Shown: positions 34,318 through 43,107 of the stretch, one piece after another
Position numbering within the stretch: the stretch's first letter is position 1
Layout: each line of letters opens with the position of its first letter
Assembly: GCF_000974985.2 (NCBI RefSeq)
Contig: NZ_LAVA02000067.1
Coordinates: forward strand, 21,396-85,395
Direction: 5' to 3'
Length of the DNA: 64,000 nucleotides
From: Streptomyces mangrovisoli
Lineage (GTDB): Bacteria > Actinomycetota > Actinomycetes > Streptomycetales > Streptomycetaceae
Translations under genes and position numbers: made by a program
The notes under the pieces: model-generated
What the model was told of the DNA's origin: nothing
Seen by the model: the letters and a program-made list of their open reading frames with translations, nothing else
Databases searched by the model: none

Positions 34318-34486
34318 TGACCAGGCCCCCGACCGCACGCATGCATGCGAGGAACGCCCGGAGGGTCCCAGCTCCCGGCAGGTATGGCTGGCGGTCCCGC
34401 GCGCGAGGGCACCGCACCGTCCGCCGTGGCACCGACAGCCGGCGCCGCGACGGTGGACAGCGTGAACTGCGGTGTCACACCAGGCC

Positions 34487-34653
34487 GCCGCCACTGCGCA
34501 GGTGCGCAGTGGCGGCCTGCGGCCAGTGCGCACGGCGTCGAGTGCACTTCCCAGCTGCACTGCGCAACCCCGGACGGAGCCTCGAGTGCGCACGTCCACC
34601 GGAACGCTGCGCAGTCCGCTTGCGCAGCACGAGGCCGTGCTGCGCAAGCGGAC
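34487..34653. repeat. TGCGCA palindrome array, candidate transfer origin or control site
   Basis: Eight TGCGCA hexamers begin at 34495, 34503, 34527, 34561, 34587, 34608, 34621 and 34641. Two large perfect inverted repeats contain them. One has 14-bp arms (34487-34500, 34503-34516) with a 2-base spacer; the other has 17-bp arms (34614-34630, 34637-34653) with a 6-base spacer. The region is noncoding, between the transfer operon and the divergent gene at 34930. Clustered repeats with strong hairpins beside conjugation genes are typical of oriT or clt loci. Regulation is the alternative. Confidence 0.65.
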
Positions 34654-34929
34654 CGCTGTCCTCGCGTGACGCGCTCGGGAGGCGCGGTCAGCTGACCATG
34701 GACCCGCTGGTGCCGTGCGGCCACCGGTGTTGCCCGATCGTGATGGATGGTCAGGTCCGCTGGCCGCCGGTGTGGTCAGGGTCGGCGGATGAGCTGGCGG
34801 CAGGTACACGCGGGGGACACCAAGCCCTCGGCGGCGGCCTGGATTTCACAGCAGTTCGCAGCCCCGGCCGCCCACCAGCCCCACGCAGCGCATCCGCCAC
34901 CACCCAGATCCTCGAAGGGAGCCATCCCC

Positions 34930-35466
34930 GTGTCCCGACCCGACCGGACCGCTCCGCACGTCTACCTGCTCTTCGCGCACGAGCCCTACTACCCCGCCTG
35001 GGCCGGGGAGATCAACACCACGATCGTGGCCGCGGCGTCCCTGCTGCACCCCCAGGTGCGCCAGCCTGACGGTGCCCGCATCCACACCCACCTGGTGAGC
35101 GCCCGCCGCCCCGGCGAGATCGTGCCGATCTCCACCCTCACCCACGAACTGGACGGCGGCGCACGCTGGCCGGACATCGGAGACTGGGAGGCCGTCACCG
35201 GCGATCTCCTGCGCCTCGTCCACGATCGCGGCTGCGACGCGCTCAGCCTGGAACTGCCGTCGCTCGCACGGGCCTTGGTGTGCGCGGGCCCGGACAGCGA
35301 GGTCCGGGTCGTCGATTCCGTGTCCGGGGCCCAGCGGGCCTACGGTCCCGCGGACCGTCGCGAGGTCCTCGCCGGGGCGGAGTGGCACCTGAACTGGATG
35401 GAAGCAGGATCACGCCTGTGGCCCGGTGACGGATTGCTGCACCCGTTCAGCTCTGCCGCCGAGTGA
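34930..35466 (+). CDS. Hypothetical protein divergent from the transfer operon
   Basis: A 178-residue soluble protein from GTG 34930, preceded by GAAGGGAG. Visible blocks are HVYLLFAHEPYYPAWAGEIN, HTHLVSARRPGEIVPIS, WEAVTGDLLRLVHDRGCDAL and AEWHLNWMEAG. There is no signal peptide and no recognised catalytic motif. It faces away from the conjugation operon across the TGCGCA array, so it could share that control region. Function unknown. Confidence 0.72.
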   Translation: MSRPDRTAPHVYLLFAHEPYYPAWAGEINTTIVAAASLLHPQVRQPDGARIHTHLVSARRPGEIVPISTLTHELDGGARWPDIGDWEAVTGDLLRLVHDRGCDALSLELPSLARALVCAGPDSEVRVVDSVSGAQRAYGPADRREVLAGAEWHLNWMEAGSRLWPGDGLLHPFSSAAE

Positions 35467-35609
35467 TGTCGCAGGGACCTGGGGCGTGGGCCTGCGCAAT
35501 CCGCCGTGCATCCGCCAGCCGCCGTGGTTCTGGCGAAGCAGTCCGCTCCGAACTCCCTCCTTCCACGTACGCGGGAGGTGTTGTCAGCGGGGTCCCGTAG
35601 CGTGTGGCC

Positions 35610-36266
35610 ATGGTCGTTACAGGTGAGAACTCGACTGCATCCGGCGGGCCTTCACCGGCGGATGCGGTGGTGGCGGGTGTCCAGCCCTACTACGCGCACA
35701 ACGCCGCCGCCCTCGGGCAGCGTTACGGCAGCGTCGCCTTCGAGGACGTGCACGGCGCGGTTCTGGACCTGCTGCCGCCGGCCCCGGCGAAGGTGCTGGA
35801 CGTGGGCGCCGGTACCGGGCGGGACGCCGCAGCACTGGCGGCCCGCGGCTACGAGGTGGCCGCGGTGGAGCCGGTGACCGAGTTGCGCCAAGTCGCGCAG
35901 CGCCTGCACCCGGACGCGAACATCCGGTGGGTGCAGGACGCGCTGCCCGACCTTTCCCGCCCGGAGGGGCCTTTCGACCTGGTTCTGCTGTCGGCGGTGT
36001 GGATGCACCTGCCTCCCGCGACACGTCTGCGGGCGATGGAGCGTCTGGCCGCGCTGCTGGCCGAGTCGGGCCTCCTGGTGGTGTCGCTGCGCCGCGGTGA
36101 ACCTCCCGTGGACCGGGTGATGTTCGACGTACCCGCCGAGGAGGTCGTACGCGACGGAGAGCGGGCGGGGCTGCACCGGGTGCGGGTCACCGAAGAGGGC
36201 ACCGACCGGCTCGGCCGGGCCGAGGTGTGGTGGCAGACGGCCGTCCTGCGCAAGGAGAGCCGGTGA
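35610..36266 (+). CDS. Class I SAM-dependent methyltransferase
   Basis: A 218-residue methyltransferase of the Rossmann type. Motif I is VLDVGAGTGRDAAALAARG, followed by the acidic residue after strand 2 (VAAVEPV). The motif II-III region includes WVQDALPDL and LVLLSAVWMHLPP, and a later strand gives GLLVVSLRRGEPP. Start ATG 35610 or 35604. The substrate (small molecule or protein) is not determinable. The stop overlaps a GTG of a following, apparently broken, small frame. Confidence 0.88.
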   Translation: MVVTGENSTASGGPSPADAVVAGVQPYYAHNAAALGQRYGSVAFEDVHGAVLDLLPPAPAKVLDVGAGTGRDAAALAARGYEVAAVEPVTELRQVAQRLHPDANIRWVQDALPDLSRPEGPFDLVLLSAVWMHLPPATRLRAMERLAALLAESGLLVVSLRRGEPPVDRVMFDVPAEEVVRDGERAGLHRVRVTEEGTDRLGRAEVWWQTAVLRKESR

Positions 36267-36450
36267 GCGGGCGCGAGTTCTACGCCCAGGACGCCTGCGC
36301 GCGGGCGTCCTGGCGGCCCGCAACGAGGCCATCATGAACTCGCCCCACCCGCTGCACCGCACCCTCCACCTCAGCCTGAACGGAGCGCTGTCCCGGCGTA
36401 AAGCACTCTCCTGGAGGGAGGTCCTGCGGGCGGTGCAGGCGGAGATCTGA
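36263..36450 (+). pseudogene. Short broken frame after the methyltransferase
   Basis: GTG 36263 overlaps the methyltransferase stop and reads MSGREFYAQDACAR before stopping near 36337. In another frame the same interval continues as VLAARNEAIMNSPHPLHRTLH and WREVLRAVQAEI to a stop at 36450. A single-base shift near 36302 would join them into one protein of about 60 residues. No family is recognised. It may be a decayed partner of the methyltransferase or chance. Confidence 0.3.
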
Positions 36451-36568
36451 AAGGGGGACGGCACTACTTGAAAACAGCTGTGGCCGTGATGGTGCGAATC
36501 ATCCTGCATCGGCCCGGGGGCGCATCGCGGACCGGCCGGAAGCAGCCGCAGCTGATCCACGCTGTGCA

Positions 36569-36639
36569 GACTCGGCAGGATTCGAACCTGCGCGCCCCGA
36601 CAAGCAGCCGGGAGCTCTGGCCGACTGAGCTTACGAGCC
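36569..36639 (-). tRNA. Degenerate tRNA-like sequence (anticodon loop reads GCT)
   Basis: On the minus strand the interval folds as a cloverleaf. The D arm is GCTC...GAGC, the anticodon stem CCCGG/TCGGG has the 7-base loop CTGCTTG, and the T arm GCAGG-TTCGAAT-CCTGC is perfect. The acceptor stem pairs only after allowing an extra A between it and the D arm, no CCA is encoded, and the base after the anticodon is T rather than a purine. GCT would be a serine anticodon, but serine tRNAs have a long variable arm and this has four bases. It is probably a pseudo-tRNA or an integration-site remnant. Confidence 0.45.
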
Positions 36640-37272
36640 AACCGCCCCGCTCCAGGCTGTCGCCCTCGTCGGCCGAGACCAACTGCGATCCGGGGCAGGT
36701 CGCATGCACTGATCGTAGGAAGTTTTCGGGCGCTGGTCGAAGGGTTTGTGAGCGGGCGAGGTGTCGGTGGAGTGGACGGGCGTCCGAAGCGAAGGAACTC
36801 GCAGCGGTCCTCGGCCGGCTGGAACGTGGTGTCGACGCGTGGGCGTTGTCGTCACAGACGACGAGGCCCACCCCGGTGCGGCAGATGCGGCGTCGTGGGT
36901 CGGTGCGCGGGCGAGGACGACGATGGCGGCTCGGGCGACGGGCGGATCGAGTACGCGATCGACCCGGGTTCGCAGTGGGGTCGGTACGAGTACGTCACCG
37001 GTATCGCATTCCCGGCGCAGGCGGCGCCGGCCGTAGGCCGCCCGCAGCCGCTACGGCAGCGCGCCCGTCGGCATCGTGCGGGACGGGAAGGTGCACGGCA
37101 TGTACGTCCCGCGGAATTTCACGTTGCCGCTCCATCGCGTCCACCTGTCTGGGCGGGAAGGCCACTGGGCACCCCGCAACGGTGCACACCTCGAACAGCC
37201 ACGGCACTGCGCAGCTGTTCGCGCACATCAAGGGGGTAGGAGATATGGCTCCCGCGACCGTACGATGATCAC
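36640..37272. other. Intergenic with no convincing gene
   Basis: Several overlapping frames exist but none has a ribosome-binding site plus plausible protein composition. One frame (37060-37255) includes VRDGKVHGMYVPRNFTL and might be a decayed gene. Nothing firm is seen. Confidence 0.4.
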
Positions 37273-37488
37273 GTGACAGCCCGCCGCACACTTGGCGACG
37301 GCCCTTCGGCCCCGCACAACATCCGCGCCGCCCAGGCCGACCTGATCGATGGCCTGCCGGGCGTCCGCCTGCCCGACCTGGACGAGATGCGTGCCCGCGG
37401 AGTTCTCGGCACCTCCCAGGCGACAGCCCCGACGACACGGCGCACCCTCGGCACCGGGGGCCGCGCAGACGAGGACCCCGCTGCCTGA
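37273..37488 (+). CDS. Small hypothetical protein (71 aa)
   Basis: A GTG-started frame reading TARRTLGDGPSAPHNIRAAQ, DLIDGLPGVRLPDLDEMRARGVLGTS, then a Thr/Arg-rich end. The central part looks like a short acidic helical segment; no membrane helix or catalytic motif is present. There is no clear ribosome-binding site. It lies directly next to a transposase remnant on the opposite strand, so it may be truncated. No family is recognised. Confidence 0.4.
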   Translation: MTARRTLGDGPSAPHNIRAAQADLIDGLPGVRLPDLDEMRARGVLGTSQATAPTTRRTLGTGGRADEDPAA

Positions 37489-37532
37489 ACCGGCCTGCCG
37501 ATCGTGGGAGCGGGCGCGTTCCGCGTCGATCC

Positions 37533-37690
37533 GCAGCCGTCCGCGGTTGGGTCGGTGTCGTCGCTCATCGAGGTGTTCGGGGACGGTGTGGGAAATGCCA
37601 AGTCGTCGCAGGTAGCGGCGGTTCTCGCGGGATGTGTAGGCCTTGCCGGCCACGACGTGGTCGGACCGGGTGCGAGGCCGGCCGACCCCG
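37533..37690 (-). pseudogene. IS5/IS4-type transposase fragment
   Basis: About 50 residues on the minus strand, GVGRPRTRSDHVVAGKAYTS, then RRYLRRLGISHTVPEHLDERRHRPNRG. This is typical of the DDE domain of IS5-family transposases of Streptomyces (the RPRTRPDHVVGDKAYSS block). Upstream and downstream parts of the enzyme are missing and the frame runs into unrelated residues, so only a relic of an insertion sequence remains. No terminal repeats were identified. Confidence 0.65.
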
Positions 37691-37853
37691 ATGCGGGGCG
37701 CCGACACCGGCACAGACATCCGCTCTCCCGTGAAAGCGCGAGGCTGAAGATCCTCCTCGGGGTGGCGGCCCCGATCGCGCTGCCCGCACGGCTCGCCGAT
37801 CCGCGTGAACAGCCCCCGGCTACCGGTTCAACAACCGTCTCACGGACGGGGGG

Positions 37854-38720
37854 TCATACGTCGAGCAGGGCGAGGAATGCGGCGGCCGCGGGCGTCGGGG
37901 GAAACCGGCTCCACACGAGTCGCTCCACCCGTACCGGGCCGTCGGTGATCGGCACGCACCGCAGTCCGTGCAGTTCCGCGCCGAAGGCGCCGGGCAGCAG
38001 CGCGATGCCCAGTGCCTGGCGGACCATACGGAGCATGAGCTCGACCCCGGACACCTCGAAGGCGACCTCGCGACGCAGGCCGAGTGCGGCGAACGCCTGG
38101 TCGGACTGGGCGCGGGCGGCGCTGCCGTCGGCGAAGTCCACGAACACCTCGCCCGCCATCAGGCGCAGGTCCACCTCGTGACGGGCGGCCAGCGGATGGT
38201 CCGGGGCCATCACCGCGACGTGCCGGCCCTGGCCGATTTCTCTGTCCCGGACCCCCTGCGGAAGGAAGCCGGGCTGCACACCGAGGAACGCCGCGTCCAG
38301 CGCGCCGTCGCGCACCTGCTCGACGAGCCTTTCGCTGGAACCCGCCCGGAGGCTGAACCGCACCTGCGGGTAGCGCCGGCGGTAGGTCCGGATCACGGAG
38401 GGGAGATCGACGGCGGCGACGGTGGGGATGGAGCCGACGGTCAGCCGCCCGCGTATCTCACCGGTGGCTGCTGCGACCTCCGCCCGTGCCCGCTCGGCCG
38501 CCTCGAGCGCCTGGCGGGCCGCGGGCAGGAACGCCTCCCCGGCGGTGGTCAGCCGCACCCGGCGGCTGGTCCGCTCGAACAGCCGGGCACCCAGCTCCTT
38601 TTCCAGCCGGGCCACTTGGTGGCTGAGCGCGGACTGGACGACGTGGCACGCCTCGGCCGCGCGGGTGAAGCTGGCAGTCTCGGCCACGGCGACGACGTAC
38701 CGCATCTGCTGGAGATCCAT
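37854..38720 (-). CDS. LysR family transcriptional regulator
   Basis: A 288-residue LysR protein. The N-terminal winged HTH covers about 1-60 (LQQMRYVVAVAETASFTRAAEACHVVQSALSHQVARLEKELGARLFER). A linker helix and a two-lobed effector domain follow, with GRLTVGSIPTVAAVDLP, DAAFLGVQPGFLPQ and LGIALLPGAF. ATG 38720 lies inside a 35-bp palindrome with no clear ribosome-binding site, so the transcript may be leaderless and autoregulated. It is divergent from a VOC-family gene, its likely target. Confidence 0.92.
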   Translation of the reverse strand: MDLQQMRYVVAVAETASFTRAAEACHVVQSALSHQVARLEKELGARLFERTSRRVRLTTAGEAFLPAARQALEAAERARAEVAAATGEIRGRLTVGSIPTVAAVDLPSVIRTYRRRYPQVRFSLRAGSSERLVEQVRDGALDAAFLGVQPGFLPQGVRDREIGQGRHVAVMAPDHPLAARHEVDLRLMAGEVFVDFADGSAARAQSDQAFAALGLRREVAFEVSGVELMLRMVRQALGIALLPGAFGAELHGLRCVPITDGPVRVERLVWSRFPPTPAAAAFLALLDV

Positions 38721-38752
38721 GCGATCAATCGTGGAACACGATCGATCGCATG
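38718..38752. promoter_or_regulatory. 35-bp palindrome over the LysR start, probable operator
   Basis: Arms at 38718-38733 and 38737-38752 are complementary at 15 of 16 positions around the spacer GAA; the core is GCGATC(A/G)ATCGTG. It covers the LysR start codon and faces the VOC gene, fitting a LysR binding site controlling both genes. Confidence 0.65.
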
Positions 38753-38908
38753 ACAAACATGCGTTGGACCGATGGATGCCTGTGCGGCGATGCTCGGACC
38801 GTGGCCGACCGCACCGTCGGCGACAGCCCCCGCCAGGCACGGCCCGCACCGGCCATGCCCGCCCTTCCGGCTGGCGCACCGCGCGCCCCGACCCCCGCGG
38901 AGACACCC

Positions 38909-39298
38909 ATGCGTGTGATCGACTTCGACCACCTCGTCCTGAACGTCACCGACATCGAACGCTCGCTCGCCTTCTACCTCGGCCCGCTGGGCCTGCAGCC
39001 GGTGCGGGTGGAGGAGTGGCGGGCCGGCACCGCACCCTTCCCGTCCGTACGGGTGAGCCCCACCACCATCATCGACCTCGTCCAGGAGCCGGCCGACCGG
39101 ACGCATGGATCCAACGTCGATCACATCTGCCTGGTGGTCGAGCCGCTCGACTGGCAAGAGGTCGTCGATTCCGGCGTCTTCACCGTGCTGGACGGACCCG
39201 GCAGGCGCTTCGGCGCCCGGGGCACGGCGGTCTCCCTCTACGTTCAGGACCCCGACGGCAATACGGTGGAACTGCGCTGGTATCCGCCGGAGGCGTGA
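38909..39298 (+). CDS. VOC (glyoxalase/dioxygenase) superfamily protein
   Basis: A 129-residue protein of a single vicinal-oxygen-chelate domain. It begins IDFDHLVLNVTDIERSLAFYLGPLGL, with the first metal His, continues NVDHICLVVEPLDW with a second His, and ends VSLYVQDPDGNTVELRWYPPEA with the Glu ligand. ATG 38909 follows a GGAG; a longer frame from 38750 lacks support. VOC proteins include glyoxalases, ring-cleaving dioxygenases and resistance proteins. It is divergent from a LysR gene that probably controls it. Substrate unknown. Confidence 0.85.
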   Translation: MRVIDFDHLVLNVTDIERSLAFYLGPLGLQPVRVEEWRAGTAPFPSVRVSPTTIIDLVQEPADRTHGSNVDHICLVVEPLDWQEVVDSGVFTVLDGPGRRFGARGTAVSLYVQDPDGNTVELRWYPPEA

Positions 39299-39738
39299 GC
39301 GCACGACGTCGGGCCCTCGGACCGGTGAACCGATGCGGCCCGGATCCCGGACCAGGAGCCCGGGCACGGCGCCCCGGGCACAAGGCTTCGACGACGCTCG
39401 CAGACGGACGACCGCGACCCACAGGTGATGATGGCAGGACTTCGCGGCCACCCCTCGCCGGCCCACCGGGCGAACCCGACGCGTCCCGCTCGGCGACCCG
39501 GCCCCCGGGCCGCTGCAGACTCCACCCCAGCCGCCCGGTCAGCAGCCGCCGGCCAAGGCCCGGGCCAGCTTGACGCCGGTCACCCGCTCAACCACACCAC
39601 ACCCCGCCCGGCCGGCGTGCCCAGGAGCCGCACGTCTTCGGTGCAAGCGAGGCGGAGATCAATGCGGTGCAGGCCGACCAGGTGTGCGCTGCAGGCCGGT
39701 CAACCCCGGGAGGCGTGGTGTGGCCGCTCCGCACACCG
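39299..39738. other. Intergenic, nothing recognised
   Basis: No frame has a ribosome-binding site with plausible coding content. One frame contains PHVFGASEAEINAVQADQV, which might be a decayed fragment, but it could not be assigned. Confidence 0.35.
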
Positions 39739-40023
39739 TCACGAGGAAGCCACCACCTCGCCCGCCATGACCTGGGGCGGGTTGGGGAGCAGGGACGCGA
39801 GGTTGTCCCGCACGAAGTCCGCAGCCCTCGAGATCGATTCCTCGGCACCGGCCCGGTCCTGGAAGATGCTGGTCGAGACCATCACTCCGTCGCCGGCATC
39901 GATCCAGTAGTAGGCCACGAAGCCGGAGACCTCCCGCATGAGCGCCACGAACCCCTCGTTCACGAGACGGGCCGCCTCGGCCGCATCGGTCACCCCTTCG
40001 TACCGCCGGACTGCTGCGTACAT
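39739..40023 (-). CDS. Small monooxygenase-like (ferredoxin-fold) protein
   Basis: A 94-residue protein from ATG 40023 with GAGGAG upstream. AAVRRYEGVTDAAEAARLVNEGFVALMREVSGFVAYYWIDAGDGVMVSTSIFQDRAGAEESISRAADFV has the beta-alpha-beta pattern of the dimeric alpha/beta-barrel (ABM-like) fold. Such proteins bind small hydrophobic molecules or act as cofactor-free oxygenases. No partner gene is adjacent. A role in detoxification is only a guess. Confidence 0.72.
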   Translation of the reverse strand: MYAAVRRYEGVTDAAEAARLVNEGFVALMREVSGFVAYYWIDAGDGVMVSTSIFQDRAGAEESISRAADFVRDNLASLLPNPPQVMAGEVVASS

Positions 40024-40568
40024 CGCCAGACTCCTCAGGGGGTTGTGGGTTCGTTCTCTGCTGGGACGGCGTACCCCTGCGACGGCTGCCTGCCTCATGA
40101 GGCTTCCGGCAGTCACCTGAAGGGCCGCCTCGGGTGATCCGAACGGCGGCCGCCGGCCCGGGCGTACGGCCTGGCGCCCGTCCGCCACGAGAGGGCGTCG
40201 CCGTGGAGTGGGGCAGCCTCGGAGGAGTACGACGGCGAGGTGCTCCTGCGGGCCGACATGCTGACCCCCGCGGACATGAGACGGATGCGGGGCGTGCCTC
40301 CCGACGCCGAGTTCTGCCATGTCCACCCCGCGGGGACCACGTGACACCTCACGGCCGGTGCCGTCACCATCCGGCACCTCGCCCCCGATGGTGCCCGCGC
40401 CAGGACGGGACACTCATCCGTCCGACATCCAAGAGCGACGACGCGCCGGCCTGCACGTCCGACTCGATGCCTCGGGGGGAGGCGGATCCGTCGGGAAAGC
40501 CGCAGGTAGTATCCGCGAGCGCGTCGGCCTTCTCAGGCTGCTGAACCAGGTGGGTGGGAGATTTCTCG
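40024..40568. other. Intergenic with a possible gene fragment
   Basis: A short plus-strand frame ending near 40345 reads ASEEYDGEVLLRADMLTPADMRRMRGVPPDAEFCHVHPAGTT, which looks protein-like but has no clear start. Otherwise nothing is recognised. The last 15 bases hold the ribosome-binding site of the protease gene. Confidence 0.35.
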
Positions 40569-42203
40569 ATGACGTTTCGACTGCGGGCCGCCCGCGCGTT
40601 CGCGCTGCTGGTCGGCTTCTTCCTGATGGGCGTGGTGCTGCTGTCGGCCATGGCGGTGCTCGACTGGCTGCTGATGACACGCCTGTTCACCGCGCGGGCG
40701 GCCTGGCTGGAAGGCATGGTCGTGACCATCACCGTTCTGCTGGCGGCCGCGATCGTGCGAGGCATGTTCGCCTTTCTGCGAGCCGGACGCCTCGGCCCGG
40801 TGGTGGACGCGGTTCCGGTCCCTCCTGAGGACCAGCCCGAGCTGTGGGAACAGATACGAGTCGCCGCCGAAGCCGCGGGGCAACGGCCGCCGGACGAGCT
40901 CTACCTGGACGCCGAGGTCAACGCGGGAGTCGCCGAACACAGCCGCCTGCTGGGGCTGCGGCCCGGACGCCGCCGCATGCACCTCGGTCTGCCGCTGCTC
41001 GCCGGGCTGACCGTCCCGCAGCTGCGCGCCGTCCTCGCCCACGAGTTCGGCCACTACGCGAACCTCGACACCCGGCTCGGCGGTGTCACGATGCGCGGCC
41101 GGAAAGCAGTGGTGCACACGGTGGAGGCCTTCCAGCGGGGCGGAACCAGGTTCCACTTCGTGATCGGTTCCCTGTACGTCGGCTACGCCCGGATGTTCCT
41201 GCGTACCTCACAGTCCGTCGCACGCCACCAGGAGTTCGCCGCCGACCGGATGGCCGCCCGGTACGCAGGGCGTGACACGACGGCCGCCGCCCTGCGCCTC
41301 CAGCCGGTGCTCGCTGGTGCGTACGCCCACTACCGGGAGACGTACGCCGGGATGGGCAGGTCGCAGGGAGCGCTGCCGCCGGTGGGCGAGGTGCACGGCG
41401 GATTCCGCCGGCTGCTCGCCGCCCGTACCGGGGAGCGGCTCGCCGAGCTCTCCGCCGGGCAGCGTCCACCGCGGCCGCACCCGTACGACTCGCACCCGCC
41501 GACAGCGCAACGCATCGCCCGGATCGAGGAACTGCCCACCGACGAGCGGCCCTCCGACGAGCGGCCCTCCGAGCCGGCCGACGGACCGGCCGCGCTCACC
41601 CTCCTGCGGGACACGGACCGGGTCTTCGCCGCACTGGAGGAACACACGTTGTCGCAGGAGACGGCACTCCTGCGGCGCAGGAGTTGGGACGACCTCGTCC
41701 TGGCCCGCGCGGTCGAGGACGCGGACCACTGGTCCCGGCCGCTGCGTACCGCCGTCGCCAGGGCACTTCGCGCATCGGCGCAGAGCACCGAGGGAACGGT
41801 GCCCGCACCCCGACAAGCCCCGGCCGAGGACGCGGGGACGGCGGGGAACGACCCCTTGCCCGGCTTGGAGGAGATACTCGACGCGATCGACCGCGGCCTG
41901 CTGTGGATGGCCGTCGCCGACCGCATGCCCAAGCCGCATCAGGCGTCCCGGCTGACAGGCCCGTCCGCCCGCAACTTCATCCGGCCCAAGATCTTCGACG
42001 GGCTCGCGGGCCTGATCCACCTGAGACTCGTCGAGTCGGGACACGCCACACCGGACATCGCCTGGTCGGGGCAGCCCGGACTCCTCCTGCCCGAGCCGTG
42101 GGAGAAAGGCATGGACGACGCCATCGACGCGGCCGTAGCCGACACCCCCGACACCGCCCCGCTGCGCGCCCTGCTCATCGGCCCCGACGGCGCGTCCACA
42201 TAG
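40569..42203 (+). CDS. M48 family zinc metalloprotease, membrane-bound
   Basis: A 544-residue protein. Two N-terminal membrane segments lie at about 12-34 and 50-70. The zinc motif HEFGH is at 158-162, and the third ligand is probably Glu222 in HQEFAADRMAARYAG. This arrangement fits M48 (Ste24/HtpX-type) peptidases, which in bacteria handle membrane or envelope protein quality. The C-terminal half is a long helical region found in actinobacterial members. GGGAG at 40556-40560 supports ATG 40569. Orientation of the zinc site suggests a cytoplasmic face, but topology is inferred. Confidence 0.88.
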   Translation: MTFRLRAARAFALLVGFFLMGVVLLSAMAVLDWLLMTRLFTARAAWLEGMVVTITVLLAAAIVRGMFAFLRAGRLGPVVDAVPVPPEDQPELWEQIRVAAEAAGQRPPDELYLDAEVNAGVAEHSRLLGLRPGRRRMHLGLPLLAGLTVPQLRAVLAHEFGHYANLDTRLGGVTMRGRKAVVHTVEAFQRGGTRFHFVIGSLYVGYARMFLRTSQSVARHQEFAADRMAARYAGRDTTAAALRLQPVLAGAYAHYRETYAGMGRSQGALPPVGEVHGGFRRLLAARTGERLAELSAGQRPPRPHPYDSHPPTAQRIARIEELPTDERPSDERPSEPADGPAALTLLRDTDRVFAALEEHTLSQETALLRRRSWDDLVLARAVEDADHWSRPLRTAVARALRASAQSTEGTVPAPRQAPAEDAGTAGNDPLPGLEEILDAIDRGLLWMAVADRMPKPHQASRLTGPSARNFIRPKIFDGLAGLIHLRLVESGHATPDIAWSGQPGLLLPEPWEKGMDDAIDAAVADTPDTAPLRALLIGPDGAST

Positions 42204-42389
42204 CCGGTGCGCGGCCGGATCCTTTCTCGACGGATCGGTCCCGGTCCGTCTCACGCGGCTGTCTCACGTGGCACGGTTCGCGACCTTCTCCAGCGGCTCG
42301 GGGCGGCGTCCGCGGGCAGGCCCGGCTCTGCCGGCCGGCGCGGACCAAGTACGCGATCACGTAAGGGACCTTGAGGCCACGAACAGCCC

Positions 42390-42992
42390 ATGGCAGGCTC
42401 GCGCCACATGATCGATGAATTCGCGAAGGACATCCTGCACGGGAGACTGCGGCGGGACCGCCAGGCGCTGCTCTGGAAACTCGACGGCTTGTCCGAATAC
42501 GACGCCCGCCGACCTTTGACAGTGACCGGGACCAACCTCCTCGGCCTGGTCAAACACGTGGCGTCCGTCGAGGCCAGGTACTTCGGCGAGGTCTTCGACC
42601 GCCCCTCCCCGGAACCCCTGCCCCGGTGGCAGGACCACGACGGCGGCGACCTGTGGGCGACCGCGGACGAGACCCGCGACCAGATCATCGGATTCTGCCG
42701 ACGCACGTGGGAACACGCGGACGCGACGATCGACGAGCTTCCCCTGGACGCCCCCGGCCACGTGCCGTGGTGGCCGGAACCTCGTCCCAACACGAACCTG
42801 TTCGCCGTCATGGTTCACGTCCTCGGCGAGACCAACCGGCATGCCGGGCACGCCGACATCCTGCGTGAGGGCCTCGACGGCCGGACCGGAATGCGCCCCG
42901 AGCACGAGCAACAGATCGACGAGGAAGCCCGCGCAGCGTACTGGGCGAAGATCGAGCAGGCCGCCGTGACGGCCGCACCGATCAAGGCCTAG
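42390..42992 (+). CDS. DinB/DUF664-like protein
   Basis: A 200-residue helical protein. It has HGRLRRDRQALLWKLDGLSEYDARRPLTVTGTNLLGLVKHVASVEARYFGEVF, the characteristic first helices with a His, and later FAVMVHVLGETNRHAGHADILREGLDG with two or more His residues. This is the four-helix bundle with metal-binding histidines of the DinB/DUF664 superfamily, whose members include mycothiol-dependent enzymes. Start ATG 42390 or 42408. The exact reaction is unknown. Confidence 0.88.
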   Translation: MAGSRHMIDEFAKDILHGRLRRDRQALLWKLDGLSEYDARRPLTVTGTNLLGLVKHVASVEARYFGEVFDRPSPEPLPRWQDHDGGDLWATADETRDQIIGFCRRTWEHADATIDELPLDAPGHVPWWPEPRPNTNLFAVMVHVLGETNRHAGHADILREGLDGRTGMRPEHEQQIDEEARAAYWAKIEQAAVTAAPIKA

Positions 42993-43107
42993 ATGATCAA
43001 TTCCGGGGGCTTCCCGGGAAGGGTGTGGAGGGGGCGACGGCCGAAGCCGTCGCTCGACGGTCAGGCGGCGGGCTGCCGTCCCCGGCCGTCGAAGCGGCGG
43101 CGGGCGG

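Noticed and set aside
34276..34809. Minus-strand frames across the TGCGCA array as a protein gene
   Set aside because: They translate the repeats into Cys/Ala/Arg-rich sequence without a ribosome-binding site or recognisable domain.
36569..36639. A functional serine tRNA
   Set aside because: The variable arm is too short for a serine tRNA, an extra base sits before the D arm, acceptor pairing is poor and position 37 is T; reported as tRNA-like only.
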